A stretch of DNA of 28,062 nt from CAVQEK01 sp964596645. GTDB taxonomy: Bacteria; Bacteroidota; Bacteroidia; Cytophagales; Cyclobacteriaceae. The position numbers and the translations under genes are program-made. The notes under the pieces were generated by a model. The model made no database searches. It saw nothing but the letters and a program-made list of their open reading frames with translations, and was not told the origin of the DNA. Below, in pieces: positions 7,304 to 16,136 of this stretch. Every line of letters begins with the position of its first letter. Within the stretch, counting starts at the first letter, position 1. The stretch spans positions 1 to 28,062 of the forward strand of contig CAZQVB010000050.1 in the NCBI GenBank assembly GCA_964596645.1. The letters run 5' to 3'.

Positions 7304-7441
7304 TTAAATAACAGCCGCAGCCACATTGCCTGAGGAATACGGCGGACGGAGGGAGGATGTGCATATTGGCAATTCTATCAGGCCCTGGCGCTCCTTTAAG
7401 ACTTCAATGGCTACCTTAGCTTCGAATCCTCGTCTTGTCAT
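7304..7441 (-). pseudogene. IS3-family OrfA (HTH_Tnp_1) N-terminal relic
   Basis: A 45-codon minus-strand frame starts at an ATG at 7441. It opens MTRRGFEAKVAIEVLKERQG, which is the start of IS3-type OrfA proteins (RRxFxAKVALEALKERxTLxEL). Similarity ends around residue 24, after LIEL; the rest looks frameshifted, and no OrfB is present. The relic abuts the tandem REP-like repeats. It is too short to be active. Confidence 0.6.
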
Positions 7442-7565
7442 TAAGGTAATTTAAAAGGCTTATTTTTTAACTTAAATTACTATCCTGCATTTTGCCGGAG
7501 GCAAAGCAACACCATTCATTTTTAAATACCATCATCTACTTACTTTTCAATAAAAAAGCTAAAGC
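7442..7565. promoter_or_regulatory. Leader region of the lyase gene with two dyads
   Basis: A perfect 9-bp inverted repeat GTAATTTAA/TTAAATTAC lies at 7446-7454 and 7472-7480 (17-base spacer). A perfect 6-bp hairpin TTTGCC-GGA-GGCAAA lies at 7491-7505. Neither has the T run of a plus-strand terminator. They may be regulator sites or leader structure for the gene at 7566; no convincing promoter was identified. Confidence 0.3.
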
Positions 7566-9983
7566 ATGAAGCGTCGAAATTTCCTAACATCAACCACTGT
7601 CGCCGGAGCCGGGCTGGTGTTTGCCCCATTCAACCTGAAAGCTATCAATCAAAATAATGACTTTACTTTTTTAACCGAAAAGGGAAATCCACACATGATA
7701 TTTCCACGCCCACTAAATGGTTTGAAAGTGGGAATTACCCCACCAGGGCTGGCATGGTATCCCGCGCCTGAAGCAAACGCTTACCGGGTTGAAATAAAGA
7801 ATGAAAAAGGTAGGATAGCCTATCAAAAAGATATCCCTGCCGAAACAGTGCATTTACCTGACCAGGTTCTGAAACCTGGAGAATACAAATGGAACATATA
7901 TGCTTTGGATGCAAACGGCAATGTTGCCGGCAGCAGGGGGGAGGAAACATTTACAATTACCAATGCTGCAGAAGAACTTCCGTGGGTTAGTCCGAAAGAG
8001 TTGTTATCCCGTGTTCCAAAAGAACATTCGCGCGTAGTTTTTCTGAAATCGAAGATGCCTGAGTACAAAAAACGTTTGGCAACCACACACAAAGCGGTTC
8101 TTAATGCACTAGTAGAAGAAGCCGATTCTTATCTGAACATTGGGCTTCCTCCCTTTCCTGAATACCACAAACGAGCTACACGGCAAGAGCAAAAATTGGG
8201 GTACAAAAGCTATTTTCATCTTTTTAGAAAATACGTTGATGGTGCCATGAAAACTACTGCGCAGGCCTGGCTCTTTACTGGTGAGGAAAAATATCTAAAT
8301 GTCTCAAAATCTATCTTGCTGGAGATTGCCAGTTGGCCACAGGATTATGACAATGTGACTTCGGTTTCCATAAACGGGGCCGACGAACCCGGACTAAGTT
8401 ATTCGAGATATGCACATCAGGTTTACGATTGGTTGTACGAAGCACTTGATCCGGCTGAAAGGGAAGTAGTGTTCAAAATGTGCGAAGCCCGTGCCTGGCA
8501 TGTTCATCGCAGGTTAAATGAAGCCGATTACCTCACCAATTCGGGCGATAGCCACAACGGACGGTTAATTGCCTATCTGACTGAAATGGCCATTGCCATG
8601 GCACACGAATCGGAGGGGGCAGAAACTTGGCTCGAATATTCGTTAAAAGCGCTCACCACTATTTATCCACATTGGGGAGGTGTAGAAGGGGGCTGGGCTG
8701 AAGGTGTGCCTTACGGCTTATGGTACAATTCGTTCTACATTCCGCCCTTCGATACGCTTCTGGAAACTACTGGATACGATCTTTGGAAACGCCCGTTTTT
8801 TAGTAAAATAAGGTATTTCTTTATTTATTGCGCCTCACCTAAAGGCGAAATCCGTCCGTTTGGCGACAGTGCTGAAAATGCTGGTCCGGGAGCGAAGGGC
8901 GGGGAAGGTTATGCAACTTTAATGAACTATCACGCCCAACGTTTTAATGACCCACATGCACTTTGGTGGGTTAATCAAACGTATGAATGGAGTGGCTCAA
9001 AAGACATTCATTCTGTTGTTTTTGACGGCAGGTTAAAACCCGAGCCTCCGGTCAATTTGCCCAATTCGCGAATTTTCAGTGGAGTGGGCTGGGCCGGTAT
9101 GCATAGCAATCTGGCAGATCCTGATAACGATACTTTCATGTTGTTCAAAAGCAGTCCGTACGGCAGTGTCTCGCACAGCCACGGCGACCAAAATGGATTT
9201 GCTATAATGAAAGGCGGCGTTCCCCTGGCCATCCCATCGGGATATTATGGCCCAGCGTACGGACAGCCACACCATGCAAAATGGACCCGCTCAAGCAAAG
9301 CCAACAATTGCATTTTAGTAAATGGTGAAGGGCAGGTTCTGCGCAGCGATAAAGCATCCGGTAATATTGTTAAGTTTGAAGATGAAAAAAGTTACACCTA
9401 TTTACTGGGAGATGCTACACCTGCATATGGCGGAAATCTAAATAAATGCCTGCGGCATGTTTTGTTTCTACGCCCCGGTATTTTTCTTATGCTCGATGAA
9501 TTGGAAGCTCCACAGGAAGCTAATTTTCAGTGGATGCTGCATGCTTTGGAAGAAATGAAAATAAAAGAAAATAGAATCATCTCGAAAAGAAAAGATGCGC
9601 GCTTGACAAGTTGGGTGAGCTCCACTGATGGTGTAATGATCAGTCAGACGGATCGATTTGATACACCATACAACGAGGGTATTCCCAAAGAATTCCAGAC
9701 TGAAAAACCCAACCACTGGCATGTGACAGTGGAAACAAAAAGGAAAAGAAAAATTTGTCGCATTGCGTCCATATTGGTGGTTGATGATACGGCAAATCCG
9801 ATAGAATCCAAGTGCGAAGAGCACAATGGTTGGTTAAATGTAAAGTCATCCGGAAATTTTGGAACTGTTGAAGGATGGATTCAATTAAGTACGGAAAGTG
9901 GAAATCTGGCTGGCATCGACATCAATACAACCAATTCAAAAATTGTAGCAAAGGATGCTGAAAATGAATTTATAAGGATCTGA
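7566..9983 (+). CDS. Heparinase II/III-type polysaccharide lyase (DUF4962-like + heparinase II/III)
   Basis: The protein has 805 residues. It opens with a twin-arginine-like signal (KRRNFLTSTTVAGAGLVFAP), pointing to folded export. Residues of about 45-135 form a fibronectin-like module (PPGLAWYPAPEANAYRVEI; KPGEYKWNIYALDANGN) matching the front of DUF4962 proteins. An alpha/alpha-toroid follows to about residue 470, with NSGDSHNGR (His330, Asn331) and GGWAEGVPYGLWYNSF (Tyr383/Tyr387) as likely active-site elements. The C-terminal beta domain has HSHGDQNGF (His537, His539), the heparinase II/III signature. Such enzymes cleave uronic-acid polysaccharides (alginate, heparinoids, ulvan-like polymers) by beta-elimination; the substrate cannot be read from the sequence. 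It stands alone: no SusCD, sulfatase or sugar kinase is next to it. Confidence 0.82.
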   Translation: MKRRNFLTSTTVAGAGLVFAPFNLKAINQNNDFTFLTEKGNPHMIFPRPLNGLKVGITPPGLAWYPAPEANAYRVEIKNEKGRIAYQKDIPAETVHLPDQVLKPGEYKWNIYALDANGNVAGSRGEETFTITNAAEELPWVSPKELLSRVPKEHSRVVFLKSKMPEYKKRLATTHKAVLNALVEEADSYLNIGLPPFPEYHKRATRQEQKLGYKSYFHLFRKYVDGAMKTTAQAWLFTGEEKYLNVSKSILLEIASWPQDYDNVTSVSINGADEPGLSYSRYAHQVYDWLYEALDPAEREVVFKMCEARAWHVHRRLNEADYLTNSGDSHNGRLIAYLTEMAIAMAHESEGAETWLEYSLKALTTIYPHWGGVEGGWAEGVPYGLWYNSFYIPPFDTLLETTGYDLWKRPFFSKIRYFFIYCASPKGEIRPFGDSAENAGPGAKGGEGYATLMNYHAQRFNDPHALWWVNQTYEWSGSKDIHSVVFDGRLKPEPPVNLPNSRIFSGVGWAGMHSNLADPDNDTFMLFKSSPYGSVSHSHGDQNGFAIMKGGVPLAIPSGYYGPAYGQPHHAKWTRSSKANNCILVNGEGQVLRSDKASGNIVKFEDEKSYTYLLGDATPAYGGNLNKCLRHVLFLRPGIFLMLDELEAPQEANFQWMLHALEEMKIKENRIISKRKDARLTSWVSSTDGVMISQTDRFDTPYNEGIPKEFQTEKPNHWHVTVETKRKRKICRIASILVVDDTANPIESKCEEHNGWLNVKSSGNFGTVEGWIQLSTESGNLAGIDINTTNSKIVAKDAENEFIRI

Positions 9984-10321
9984 ATAATCTGTGAAAATGA
10001 AATGCCCGTTTGTCGGTTTTTCACCGGTTGCGGCAATGCATAGTAAAATTGGTTCTTCATTGGCTTCCGCATCTTCGAATCCCTGGCCTTTTGCTCCAGG
10101 TAAGCGGATCAGACTTCCTGATATTTCCGGATGAAATTCATTATCGTTGGCACATCGAGTCGGTCATAAATTGCTCACATTTTACCATAGTTGCCCGGCA
10201 TGGAAAATGTCCCGGAAGTAGAAGGTAAAAATCCTCAATGCCCATCAGTCGCACTTAGAAATATTTAGATTTGCCAGATCAGCTACTCTACGGCGATACA
10301 GCAAAGTGAAAACCGAAAAGT
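9984..10321. other. Gap between the lyase and yggS; no gene called
   Basis: Several short frames on both strands stay open here (for example minus-strand frames across about 9990-10150), but none resembles a known family or has a convincing start. A loose dyad GTGAAAA/TTTTCAC (9991-9997 and 10018-10024) may aid termination after the lyase, but no T run follows it. The promoter of yggS is presumably here. Confidence 0.4.
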
Positions 10322-10990
10322 ATGAACATCAAAAACAACCTGCTCGAATTCCATGATTTTACCAGCCGCGGTGGCACATTGGTGGCGGTGAGCAAGACAA
10401 AGCCGGTCGCCGATATTGCGGCGGCGTATGATGCCGGACAGCGTGATTTTGGAGAAAACAAGGTTCAGGAACTGCGCGATAAACAACCTGAATTACCGGC
10501 TGATATTCGCTGGCACATGATCGGCCATTTGCAAACCAACAAGGTCAAGTACATTGCGCCTTTTATCTTCCTCATCCACTCCGTAGACAGCCTCAGGCTA
10601 TTGGAAGAAATCAACAAACAAGCCGCCAGGCAAAAGCGCGTAATCAGTTGTTTGCTGCAAATACACATTGCTGAAGAAGAAACAAAATTTGGGCTGGACG
10701 CCGGCGAATTGGAAGAGCTGCTCAGCAGCGATGCCCTCGCCACTATGAAAAACATTAAAATCGCCGGACTGATGGGCATGGCCACTTTTACCGACGACGA
10801 CCGGCAGGTGCGTAAGGAGTTTGCACAGCTAAAAACCCTGCTCGACAAAAGCACGACGCCTCACAATGACAAACCCAATGTAGACCTGCACATCCTGTCG
10901 ATGGGGATGAGTGGCGACTACAAAACTGCCATAGAAATGGGCAGTACTATGATACGGGTAGGCAGCAAAATATTTGGCGAGCGGCATTGA
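10322..10990 (+). CDS. yggS: PLP homeostasis protein, YggS/PROSC family
   Basis: The protein has 222 residues, the usual family length. It is a single TIM-barrel domain like that of alanine racemase. Family motifs in order: LVAVSKTKPV with the PLP-binding Lys25, FGENKVQELRDK, WHMIGHLQTNKVKYI, HSVDSLRLLEEIN, then LMGMATFTDD, and near the end LSMGMSGDYKTAIEMGSTMI with RVGSKIFGER, which holds the phosphate. Members bind pyridoxal phosphate and keep the free cofactor and amino-acid pools in balance; no catalytic reaction is established. It is cytosolic, as expected from the lack of a signal. It converges with leuS 57 bases away, with no clear terminator between them. Confidence 0.95.
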   Translation: MNIKNNLLEFHDFTSRGGTLVAVSKTKPVADIAAAYDAGQRDFGENKVQELRDKQPELPADIRWHMIGHLQTNKVKYIAPFIFLIHSVDSLRLLEEINKQAARQKRVISCLLQIHIAEEETKFGLDAGELEELLSSDALATMKNIKIAGLMGMATFTDDDRQVRKEFAQLKTLLDKSTTPHNDKPNVDLHILSMGMSGDYKTAIEMGSTMIRVGSKIFGERH

Positions 10991-11047
10991 TGGCAACGGC
11001 TGTTCAGCAGTATGGCGATGGGCTGAGTGCGTGCAATTAATTGACTC

Positions 11048-13816
11048 CTACACCACGATGTTGATGATCTTGCCGGGCACCACTATAATCTTCTTCGGCG
11101 GCTTGCCTTCCAGCCATTTTTTCACTACCTCGTTTTGCTGCACATCCTGCTCTATTTCGCCCGAGGGCTTGTCAAGCGCATACTCAACTTTAGTGCGCAG
11201 CTTGCCATTGATCATGATCGGGTACTCATGCGCCTCTTCCTGAATGTACTCTTCATTCAGCGCCGGATACTCCGCATTGATGATGCTGTCTGTGTGGCCC
11301 ATGAGTTGCCACAACTCTTCGCACAAGTGCGGGGCAAAAGGCGACAGCACAATGGTAAGCGGCTCCAGTATTGCTTTTTTATTGCATTGCAACTGCGACA
11401 GGGTATTCACGCAGATCATAAATTCGCTCACCGAGGTATTGAAGGAGAGATTGGCGATGTCTTCGGCTATCTTTTTAATGGTTTTGTGCAAGGCCTTCAA
11501 CTCGTCTTTGCCTGGCTTCTCTGTGCTGATGTCGAACTGGCCGCTCTTGTTGTGAAAGAGGTTGTAGAACCGGCGTAAAAATTTGAACACGCCGTCTATA
11601 CCGTGCGTATTCCAGGGCTTCGACAGCTCCAGTGGCCCAAGAAACATTTCGTACATACGCAGCGTGTCGGCCCCGTAGCGTGCTATCACGTCGTCGGGGT
11701 TCACCACATTATACCAGCGCTTCGACATTTTTTCTACAGCATATCCGCAGCGGTATTGTCCATTTTCCAACAGAAATTCGGCATTCTTATACTCAGGCAT
11801 CCAACGCTTGAAGGCGTCAATATCGAGCACGTCATTCTCCACTATGTTCACATCCACATGCAGCGCTATGATGTCGTGAGCCTCCTTCAGACCGTGTGAC
11901 ACAAAGGTATCTTTGCTCTTTAGCTTGTATATGATGTTCGACCGGCCCTGTATCATGCCCTGGTTTACCAGTTTCTGAAAAGGCTCTTCGTGAAAGATCA
12001 CACCACGGTCGAACAGAAACATGTTCCAAAAGCGGGAATAGAGCAAGTGCCCGGTGGCGTGTTCGGTGCCACCGATGTATAAGTCCACTGCGCCCCAGTA
12101 TTTCACAGCATCCTCGCCTACAGGTGCCTCATCGTTGTGCGCATCCATATACCGGAGGAAGTACCAGCTGGAGCCGGCCCAGCCGGGCATGGTCGTGAGT
12201 TCGTAGCTATGCATGCCGTTGTATTTCCAATCGGTGGCACGGCCCAGCGGCGGGTCTCCGTCTTCTGTGGGTTTGTATTCATCTACGCCCGGCAGCTCCA
12301 GGGGTAGCTCATCTTCTTGTATCAGGTAGGGCACATCATCCACATAATACACCGGCACAGGCTCGCCCCAGTAGCGCTGCCGGCTGAATACGGCGTCGCG
12401 CATTTTATAGTTCACTTTGGCCTTGCCAATACCTTTTTCTTCGGCATGGGCATTGGCTTTCTGAATGGCCTCTTTGCTGTCGAGCCCATTGAGGAAGCCT
12501 GAATTGATCATTTTCCCATGCTTGATCTCTGTAGGGTCGTCCAGCTTTTCTGTGCCTGCTATCACGCATTTGATGGGCAGGTTGTAGTGGGTGGCAAAGC
12601 GGAAGTCGCGGTCGTCGGAGCTGGGTACGGCCATCACCACACCAGTGCCATAGCCGGCCAGCACGTAGTCGGCGATCCACAGCGGCACCTCTTCTTTGGT
12701 AAAAGGATTGACAACATATGAACCGGTAAAAACGCCTGACACGGTTTTCACTTCGGCCATGCGGTCGCGCTCAGAGCGGTTGGTGGCCGCTTGCACATAG
12801 CTAGTCACGGCATCGCGCTGTGCCGGCGTGGTAAGCCTGGCCACCAGCTCATGCTCCGGTGCTATCACCACATAGGTGACGCCGTAAATGGTGTCGGCAC
12901 GGGTGGTGAAGCAGGTAAGGCTGAAGTCTTGACCCACCACGGGAAAGTGCAGCTCGCAGCCGTACGATTTGCCTATCCAGTTGGCCTGCATTTCCTTCAT
13001 GGCAGGCGACCAGTCCAGTCCTTCCAGGTTGCGCAGCAGGCGGTCTGCATAGGCAGTGATGCGCATCATCCATTGGCGCATTTTGCGCCGCTCTACCGGG
13101 TGACCCCCGCGCTCGGAAAAGCCGTCTTTCACCTCATCATTGGCCAGCACAGTACCCAGGGCCGGGCACCAGTTCACCACCGCTTCTGCAGGGTAGGTAA
13201 GCCTGTGGTGGAGCAGTACCTGCGCCTTGTCTTTTTCTGAAAAGCCTGCCCATTCCGTGGCAGAGAAGGTCGGGGCATCATCGTCGCCGGCAGATACAGC
13301 GCCTTGGCTGCCCTCTTTTTCAAACAGAGAAATCAGTGTTTCTATCGGTTCGGCTCTGTCGCTCTGTTTGTTGTACCAGCTGTTGAAAAGCTGCATAAAT
13401 ATCCACTGCGTCCAGCGGTAGTACTGCGGGTCGCAGGTTTGCACCTCCCGGCTCCAGTCGTACGAAAGGCCCAGGTTGTGCAGCTGCTCCTTGTATCTTT
13501 TTATGTTTTGCGCAGTGGTAATGGCCGGATGCTGGCCGGTCTGAATGGCGTATTGCTCCGCTGGCAGACCAAAGGCATCGAAGCCCATGGGGTGCAGCAC
13601 GTTATACCCTTTCAGCCTGCGGTAGCGCGTCACAATGTCGCTGGCGATGTAGCCCAGCGGATGCCCCACGTGCAGCCCCGCCCCGGAGGGGTAGGGGAAC
13701 ATGTCGAGCACATAATATTTAGGTTTACCGGTATCGGTCTTTACTTCAAAAATACGCTCTTGCTGCCAGTAGCGCTGCCATTTCTTTTCTATCTGCTGTG
13801 GGTTGTAGTCTGCCAT
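11048..13816 (-). CDS. leuS: Leucyl-tRNA synthetase
   Basis: The protein has 922 residues, full length for the Bacteroidota form. It charges tRNA-Leu with leucine in the cytosol. Class I signatures are present: HVGH at residues 49-52 (within YPSGAGLHVGHPLGYIASD) and KMSKR at 696-700, in place of the commoner KMSKS. The CP1 editing domain is seen from ADTIYGVTYVVIAPEHELV to GTGVVMAVPSSDDRDF, keeping the conserved Asp of the DxRD element. The region around residues 150-200 carries the extra segment usual in this phylum. The anticodon-binding domain (WYNVVNPDDVIARYGADTLR onward) and a C-terminal domain ending in KIIVVPGKIINIVV are complete. It is transcribed away from the sigma-factor gene, from the promoter at 13857-13886. 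Confidence 0.97.
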   Translation of the reverse strand: MADYNPQQIEKKWQRYWQQERIFEVKTDTGKPKYYVLDMFPYPSGAGLHVGHPLGYIASDIVTRYRRLKGYNVLHPMGFDAFGLPAEQYAIQTGQHPAITTAQNIKRYKEQLHNLGLSYDWSREVQTCDPQYYRWTQWIFMQLFNSWYNKQSDRAEPIETLISLFEKEGSQGAVSAGDDDAPTFSATEWAGFSEKDKAQVLLHHRLTYPAEAVVNWCPALGTVLANDEVKDGFSERGGHPVERRKMRQWMMRITAYADRLLRNLEGLDWSPAMKEMQANWIGKSYGCELHFPVVGQDFSLTCFTTRADTIYGVTYVVIAPEHELVARLTTPAQRDAVTSYVQAATNRSERDRMAEVKTVSGVFTGSYVVNPFTKEEVPLWIADYVLAGYGTGVVMAVPSSDDRDFRFATHYNLPIKCVIAGTEKLDDPTEIKHGKMINSGFLNGLDSKEAIQKANAHAEEKGIGKAKVNYKMRDAVFSRQRYWGEPVPVYYVDDVPYLIQEDELPLELPGVDEYKPTEDGDPPLGRATDWKYNGMHSYELTTMPGWAGSSWYFLRYMDAHNDEAPVGEDAVKYWGAVDLYIGGTEHATGHLLYSRFWNMFLFDRGVIFHEEPFQKLVNQGMIQGRSNIIYKLKSKDTFVSHGLKEAHDIIALHVDVNIVENDVLDIDAFKRWMPEYKNAEFLLENGQYRCGYAVEKMSKRWYNVVNPDDVIARYGADTLRMYEMFLGPLELSKPWNTHGIDGVFKFLRRFYNLFHNKSGQFDISTEKPGKDELKALHKTIKKIAEDIANLSFNTSVSEFMICVNTLSQLQCNKKAILEPLTIVLSPFAPHLCEELWQLMGHTDSIINAEYPALNEEYIQEEAHEYPIMINGKLRTKVEYALDKPSGEIEQDVQQNEVVKKWLEGKPPKKIIVVPGKIINIVV

Positions 13817-13856
13817 ACCTAAAAATGCGTTCTGGAGGGAATTTTTTTTGAGCGGG

Positions 13857-13886
13857 CAAAATTAGGGAAATAAAGATTGGCACAAA
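13857..13886 (-). promoter_or_regulatory. leuS promoter of Bacteroidota type
   Basis: On the minus strand TAATTTTG (13864-13857) matches the -7 box TAnnTTTG exactly. TTTG (13886-13883) sits 18 bases upstream in the -33 position (consensus spacing about 19). This predicts a leader of roughly 35 bases before the leuS start at 13816. Confidence 0.65.
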
Positions 13887-14064
13887 ACAGTGGCCGCATG
13901 CACCACCGTCGGCCAGCTTTTTCGGTGCATCCACAGGTTGTGCATTGGCTTTGGAAAAAATGATGATAAACCGGCCAGATTTTGCGGCATCAAATACGGG
14001 CCCTGACAGCAAGCGTTTTATTCAGGCAATTATTACTACCTTTCCAACCTGCTACGCCCAAACC

Positions 14065-14664
14065 ATGCATATCAACATTCAGGATCTGTTTAGAAGAATA
14101 GCCGTGTCGGACGACCGTGAGGCGTATAATCAGTTTTTTGATCACTACTATCCAAAACTTATTCGATTTGCCCTGCGCTTTGTAAAGCAACATGTATTCG
14201 CCCAGGATGTGGTGTCGGAAGTGCTCATGAGGCTATTTAAGCATCGCCACAAGCTGGCTGATGTGGAGCACATTGAAGGGTATCTTTACATCATGGTAAA
14301 AAATCAAAGCCTGAAGTACCTCCGGCGGGTGCAGAAGTCGGGCAGCCTGGTGCAGCCTATGGATGAGGAAAGCGACATACTCATCGCCTCCGACGGCAGC
14401 ACTCCGGAAGGCGCCATGCTCAATGATGAAATCCATCGGGTACTGCAAGAGACCATTGACCTTTTGCCCCCACGCCGGCAGATGATATTCCGCTTTGTGA
14501 AGGAAGAAAATCTGCGCTACAAAGATGTAGCAGCACTGCTGGATATTTCCGTGAAAACGGTGGAGGTGCATATGGGGCTGGCATTGAAAGATGTGGCCAA
14601 AGCACTGGAAGCTTACCAACACGGAGAACGCCCGGCACGCGTTGTGAAAATCAAAAAGCAATAG
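14065..14664 (+). CDS. ECF sigma factor of the FecI-like Bacteroidota group
   Basis: The protein has 199 residues from the ATG at 14065. A longer in-frame start at 13945 adds 40 residues unlike the family. Sigma region 2 spans about residues 18-90 (FFDHYYPKLIRFALRFVKQH; QDVVSEVLMRLFKHRHKL; EGYLYIMVKNQSLKYLRR). Region 4 spans about 122-178 (LPPRRQMIFRFVKEENLRYK; DVAALLDISVKTVEVHM) with its helix-turn-helix. Members direct RNA polymerase to SusCD-type operons and are held by a membrane FecR protein. The anti-sigma gene lies 393 bases downstream, unusually far, with a small relic gene in between. The basic C-terminal extension (ARVVKIKKQ) is notable but common. Target promoters are probably the one before FecR and its own. 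Confidence 0.92.
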   Translation: MHINIQDLFRRIAVSDDREAYNQFFDHYYPKLIRFALRFVKQHVFAQDVVSEVLMRLFKHRHKLADVEHIEGYLYIMVKNQSLKYLRRVQKSGSLVQPMDEESDILIASDGSTPEGAMLNDEIHRVLQETIDLLPPRRQMIFRFVKEENLRYKDVAALLDISVKTVEVHMGLALKDVAKALEAYQHGERPARVVKIKKQ

Positions 14665-14696
14665 CCCGGGTACAAGAGAGATTGTGAACTATATAG

Positions 14697-14852
14697 ACTA
14701 AATCTACAACTGAAAAGAAATTTGATGCTGTCAAAATGATGCGGGAAATCCGTGATAAGATTGACAAGCAAACAGAAGGAATGACTTTCGAGCAACTAAA
14801 GCAGTACTATAAGCAGAGTGCTGAAGAGAATAGGAAACACGCCGGGAGGTAA
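14697..14852 (+). pseudogene. Small antitoxin-like protein or its remnant
   Basis: After a stop at 14694-14696 the frame reads TKSTTEKKFDAVKMMREIRD, then KIDKQTEGMTFEQLKQYYKQ, and ends at a TAA at 14850-14852. The pattern KKFDAVKMMREIRDK...EGMTFEQLKxY resembles the small antitoxin-like proteins that often precede PIN or RelE-type toxins in this phylum. The family usually starts before KKFDAVK, but no ATG, GTG or TTG lies there in frame; the first ATG is at 14736, giving 38 residues (MMREIRDKIDKQTEG...KHAGR). No toxin gene follows. I therefore call it a start-less or shortened remnant lodged between the sigma and FecR genes. A functional 38-residue peptide cannot be excluded. Confidence 0.45.
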
Positions 14853-14990
14853 GAAACGCTAAAAATCGTTAGGCTAATGAGTTATTCGCCAATTGTATTT
14901 GAATTAGATGCTTTTTATGGGGCCTACGGATATTAGCAGGACGCCGCCTTCCTGCCTTCGAAACCATTTTTTTCATAAAAGCCAAAAATA

Positions 14991-15044
14991 AATTGAAGCA
15001 CCCATTAGGGGTAAAGTTGCTGCAGGGGATTGTGAGTATATAAA
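14991..15044 (+). promoter_or_regulatory. Candidate ECF-sigma-dependent promoter before fecR
   Basis: The segment holds AATTGAAGCACCCATTAGGG with GTAAA just after it, and about 20 bases later TGTGAGTATATAAA, 14 bases upstream of the FecR start. An A-rich stretch followed by a TAGGGGTAA word is, in my recollection, common between FecI and FecR genes of Bacteroidota and may be the autoregulated promoter. This is inference from position and recollection. Confidence 0.35.
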
Positions 15045-15057
15045 CCCCCTAAAGCCC

Positions 15058-16065
15058 ATGTTACCAGCCGATATTTTTGAGATCATTGCGAAGCGACTGG
15101 CTCGTGAAGCGGTGAAACCTGAAGAGGAAGCCAGGCTGCATGATTGGCGAATGGAGAATCCGGCGCATCAGGAAATGTACAGCACCCTTGCCCGGCAGTG
15201 GCAGCAGCCGTGGCACAAGTCGGCAGGCGAAGAAGTGATCCATCAGTCAGAGGTGCGCGGCAAAATATGGAAAAAAGCCTTCGGACCACGCACAGTGCAT
15301 TTGCCACCGCTTACCTTGTTCATGAAAATTGCGGCAGGCTTGCTCATCTTGATCTCCACCCTGTGGATGTGGCATCAGCTCACAGCGCTCAAGCAGCCGG
15401 CACCATCGATAGCCAAGCTCATCTATAAAGAAAACCCTGCAGGCCAAAAATCAAAAATATTTCTCCCCGACGGATCGGTGGTATTTCTCAATGCCGACAG
15501 CCGGCTGACCTATTCGCAAAATTTTACCGACACCCTGCGCAAAGTCAGGCTGCACGGCGAGGCTTATTTTGAGGTGAGTGAAGACAAACTACGGCCCTTC
15601 ATAGTAGAGGCCGGGCATGTACAGGTAGAGGCCCTAGGCACGGCCTTCAACGTAAAAGCCAGAAAAGACCAACCGGTAGATGTAGCCCTGGAGGAAGGAT
15701 CGGTAAAAGTATATGCATCGGCTCTTCAGCAGCAGGTGCTGCTCGAGCCGGGTGAAGGTACTTCATATCATCCCGATCTTGCGTGGCTCACCAAAAGCAC
15801 CTTCGACCGCGAGGCCGTTACCGGCTGGAAAGACGGCATCATCCTGTTCAAAGAAGCCACTATAGACGAAGTATTTGTGGAGCTGCAGCGATGGTATGGC
15901 GTGCGGTTTACAGAGCCCGAGCCGGTACTGATGCAAAAGCATTTCAACGGCAGGTTTCAGAACGAATCCCTTCACAATGTGTTGGTGAGCCTGTCTTTTG
16001 CTATGGATTTCAACTTTGAAATAAAAGGAAACGAAGTGATCATAACCAACAATGTGCCTATGTGA
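15058..16065 (+). CDS. FecR-family anti-sigma factor (FecR + DUF4974)
   Basis: The protein has 335 residues. The cytosolic N-terminal region (1-85; LAREAVKPEEEARLHDWRME) is the sigma-binding part. One membrane segment follows (residues 87-106; LFMKIAAGLLILISTLWMWH). The periplasmic FecR domain spans about 128-225 (SKIFLPDGSVVFLNADSRL; GEAYFEVSEDKLRPFIVEAG; EALGTAFNVKARKDQPVDVA; VKVYASALQQQVLLEPGEG). A DUF4974-type tail (ITNNVPM end; EATIDEVFVELQRWYGVRF) should contact the STN domain of the receptor. Its role is to hold the sigma factor until the receptor binds substrate. It overlaps or directly abuts the SusC frame (the stop at 16063-16065 overlaps a GTG), so the two are likely translated from one message. 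Confidence 0.93.
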   Translation: MLPADIFEIIAKRLAREAVKPEEEARLHDWRMENPAHQEMYSTLARQWQQPWHKSAGEEVIHQSEVRGKIWKKAFGPRTVHLPPLTLFMKIAAGLLILISTLWMWHQLTALKQPAPSIAKLIYKENPAGQKSKIFLPDGSVVFLNADSRLTYSQNFTDTLRKVRLHGEAYFEVSEDKLRPFIVEAGHVQVEALGTAFNVKARKDQPVDVALEEGSVKVYASALQQQVLLEPGEGTSYHPDLAWLTKSTFDREAVTGWKDGIILFKEATIDEVFVELQRWYGVRFTEPEPVLMQKHFNGRFQNESLHNVLVSLSFAMDFNFEIKGNEVIITNNVPM

Positions 16066-16136
16066 AAACCACGCCTAAACCAAAAAAGAAAGGTCCGGAC
16101 AACGTGAACTGGTACTTCACCCGCCGAAACCTTTCC

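Noticed and set aside
7107..7307. A 66-residue frame ending in AKRAPAG-AKRAPAG repeats
   Set aside because: It overlaps the end of the coiled-coil gene in another frame and only runs on through the 21-base tandem repeat.
9991..10024. Dyad GTGAAAA/TTTTCAC after the lyase gene as a terminator
   Set aside because: The loop is long and no T run follows, so it does not meet the usual pattern.
9984..10321. Several open frames on both strands, including a minus-strand stretch reading like YDRLDVPTIMNFIRKYQEV
   Set aside because: Two stops interrupt the best one, frames overlap without preference, and no family match could be recognised; it could be a relic but the sequence alone does not support it.
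11048..13816. Unusual MAVPSSDDRD and KMSKR motifs in leucyl-tRNA synthetase
   Set aside because: Variants of the editing and KMSKS motifs of this kind are common in Bacteroidota LeuRS as I recall, and the key Asp is kept, so this is not a sign of loss of function.
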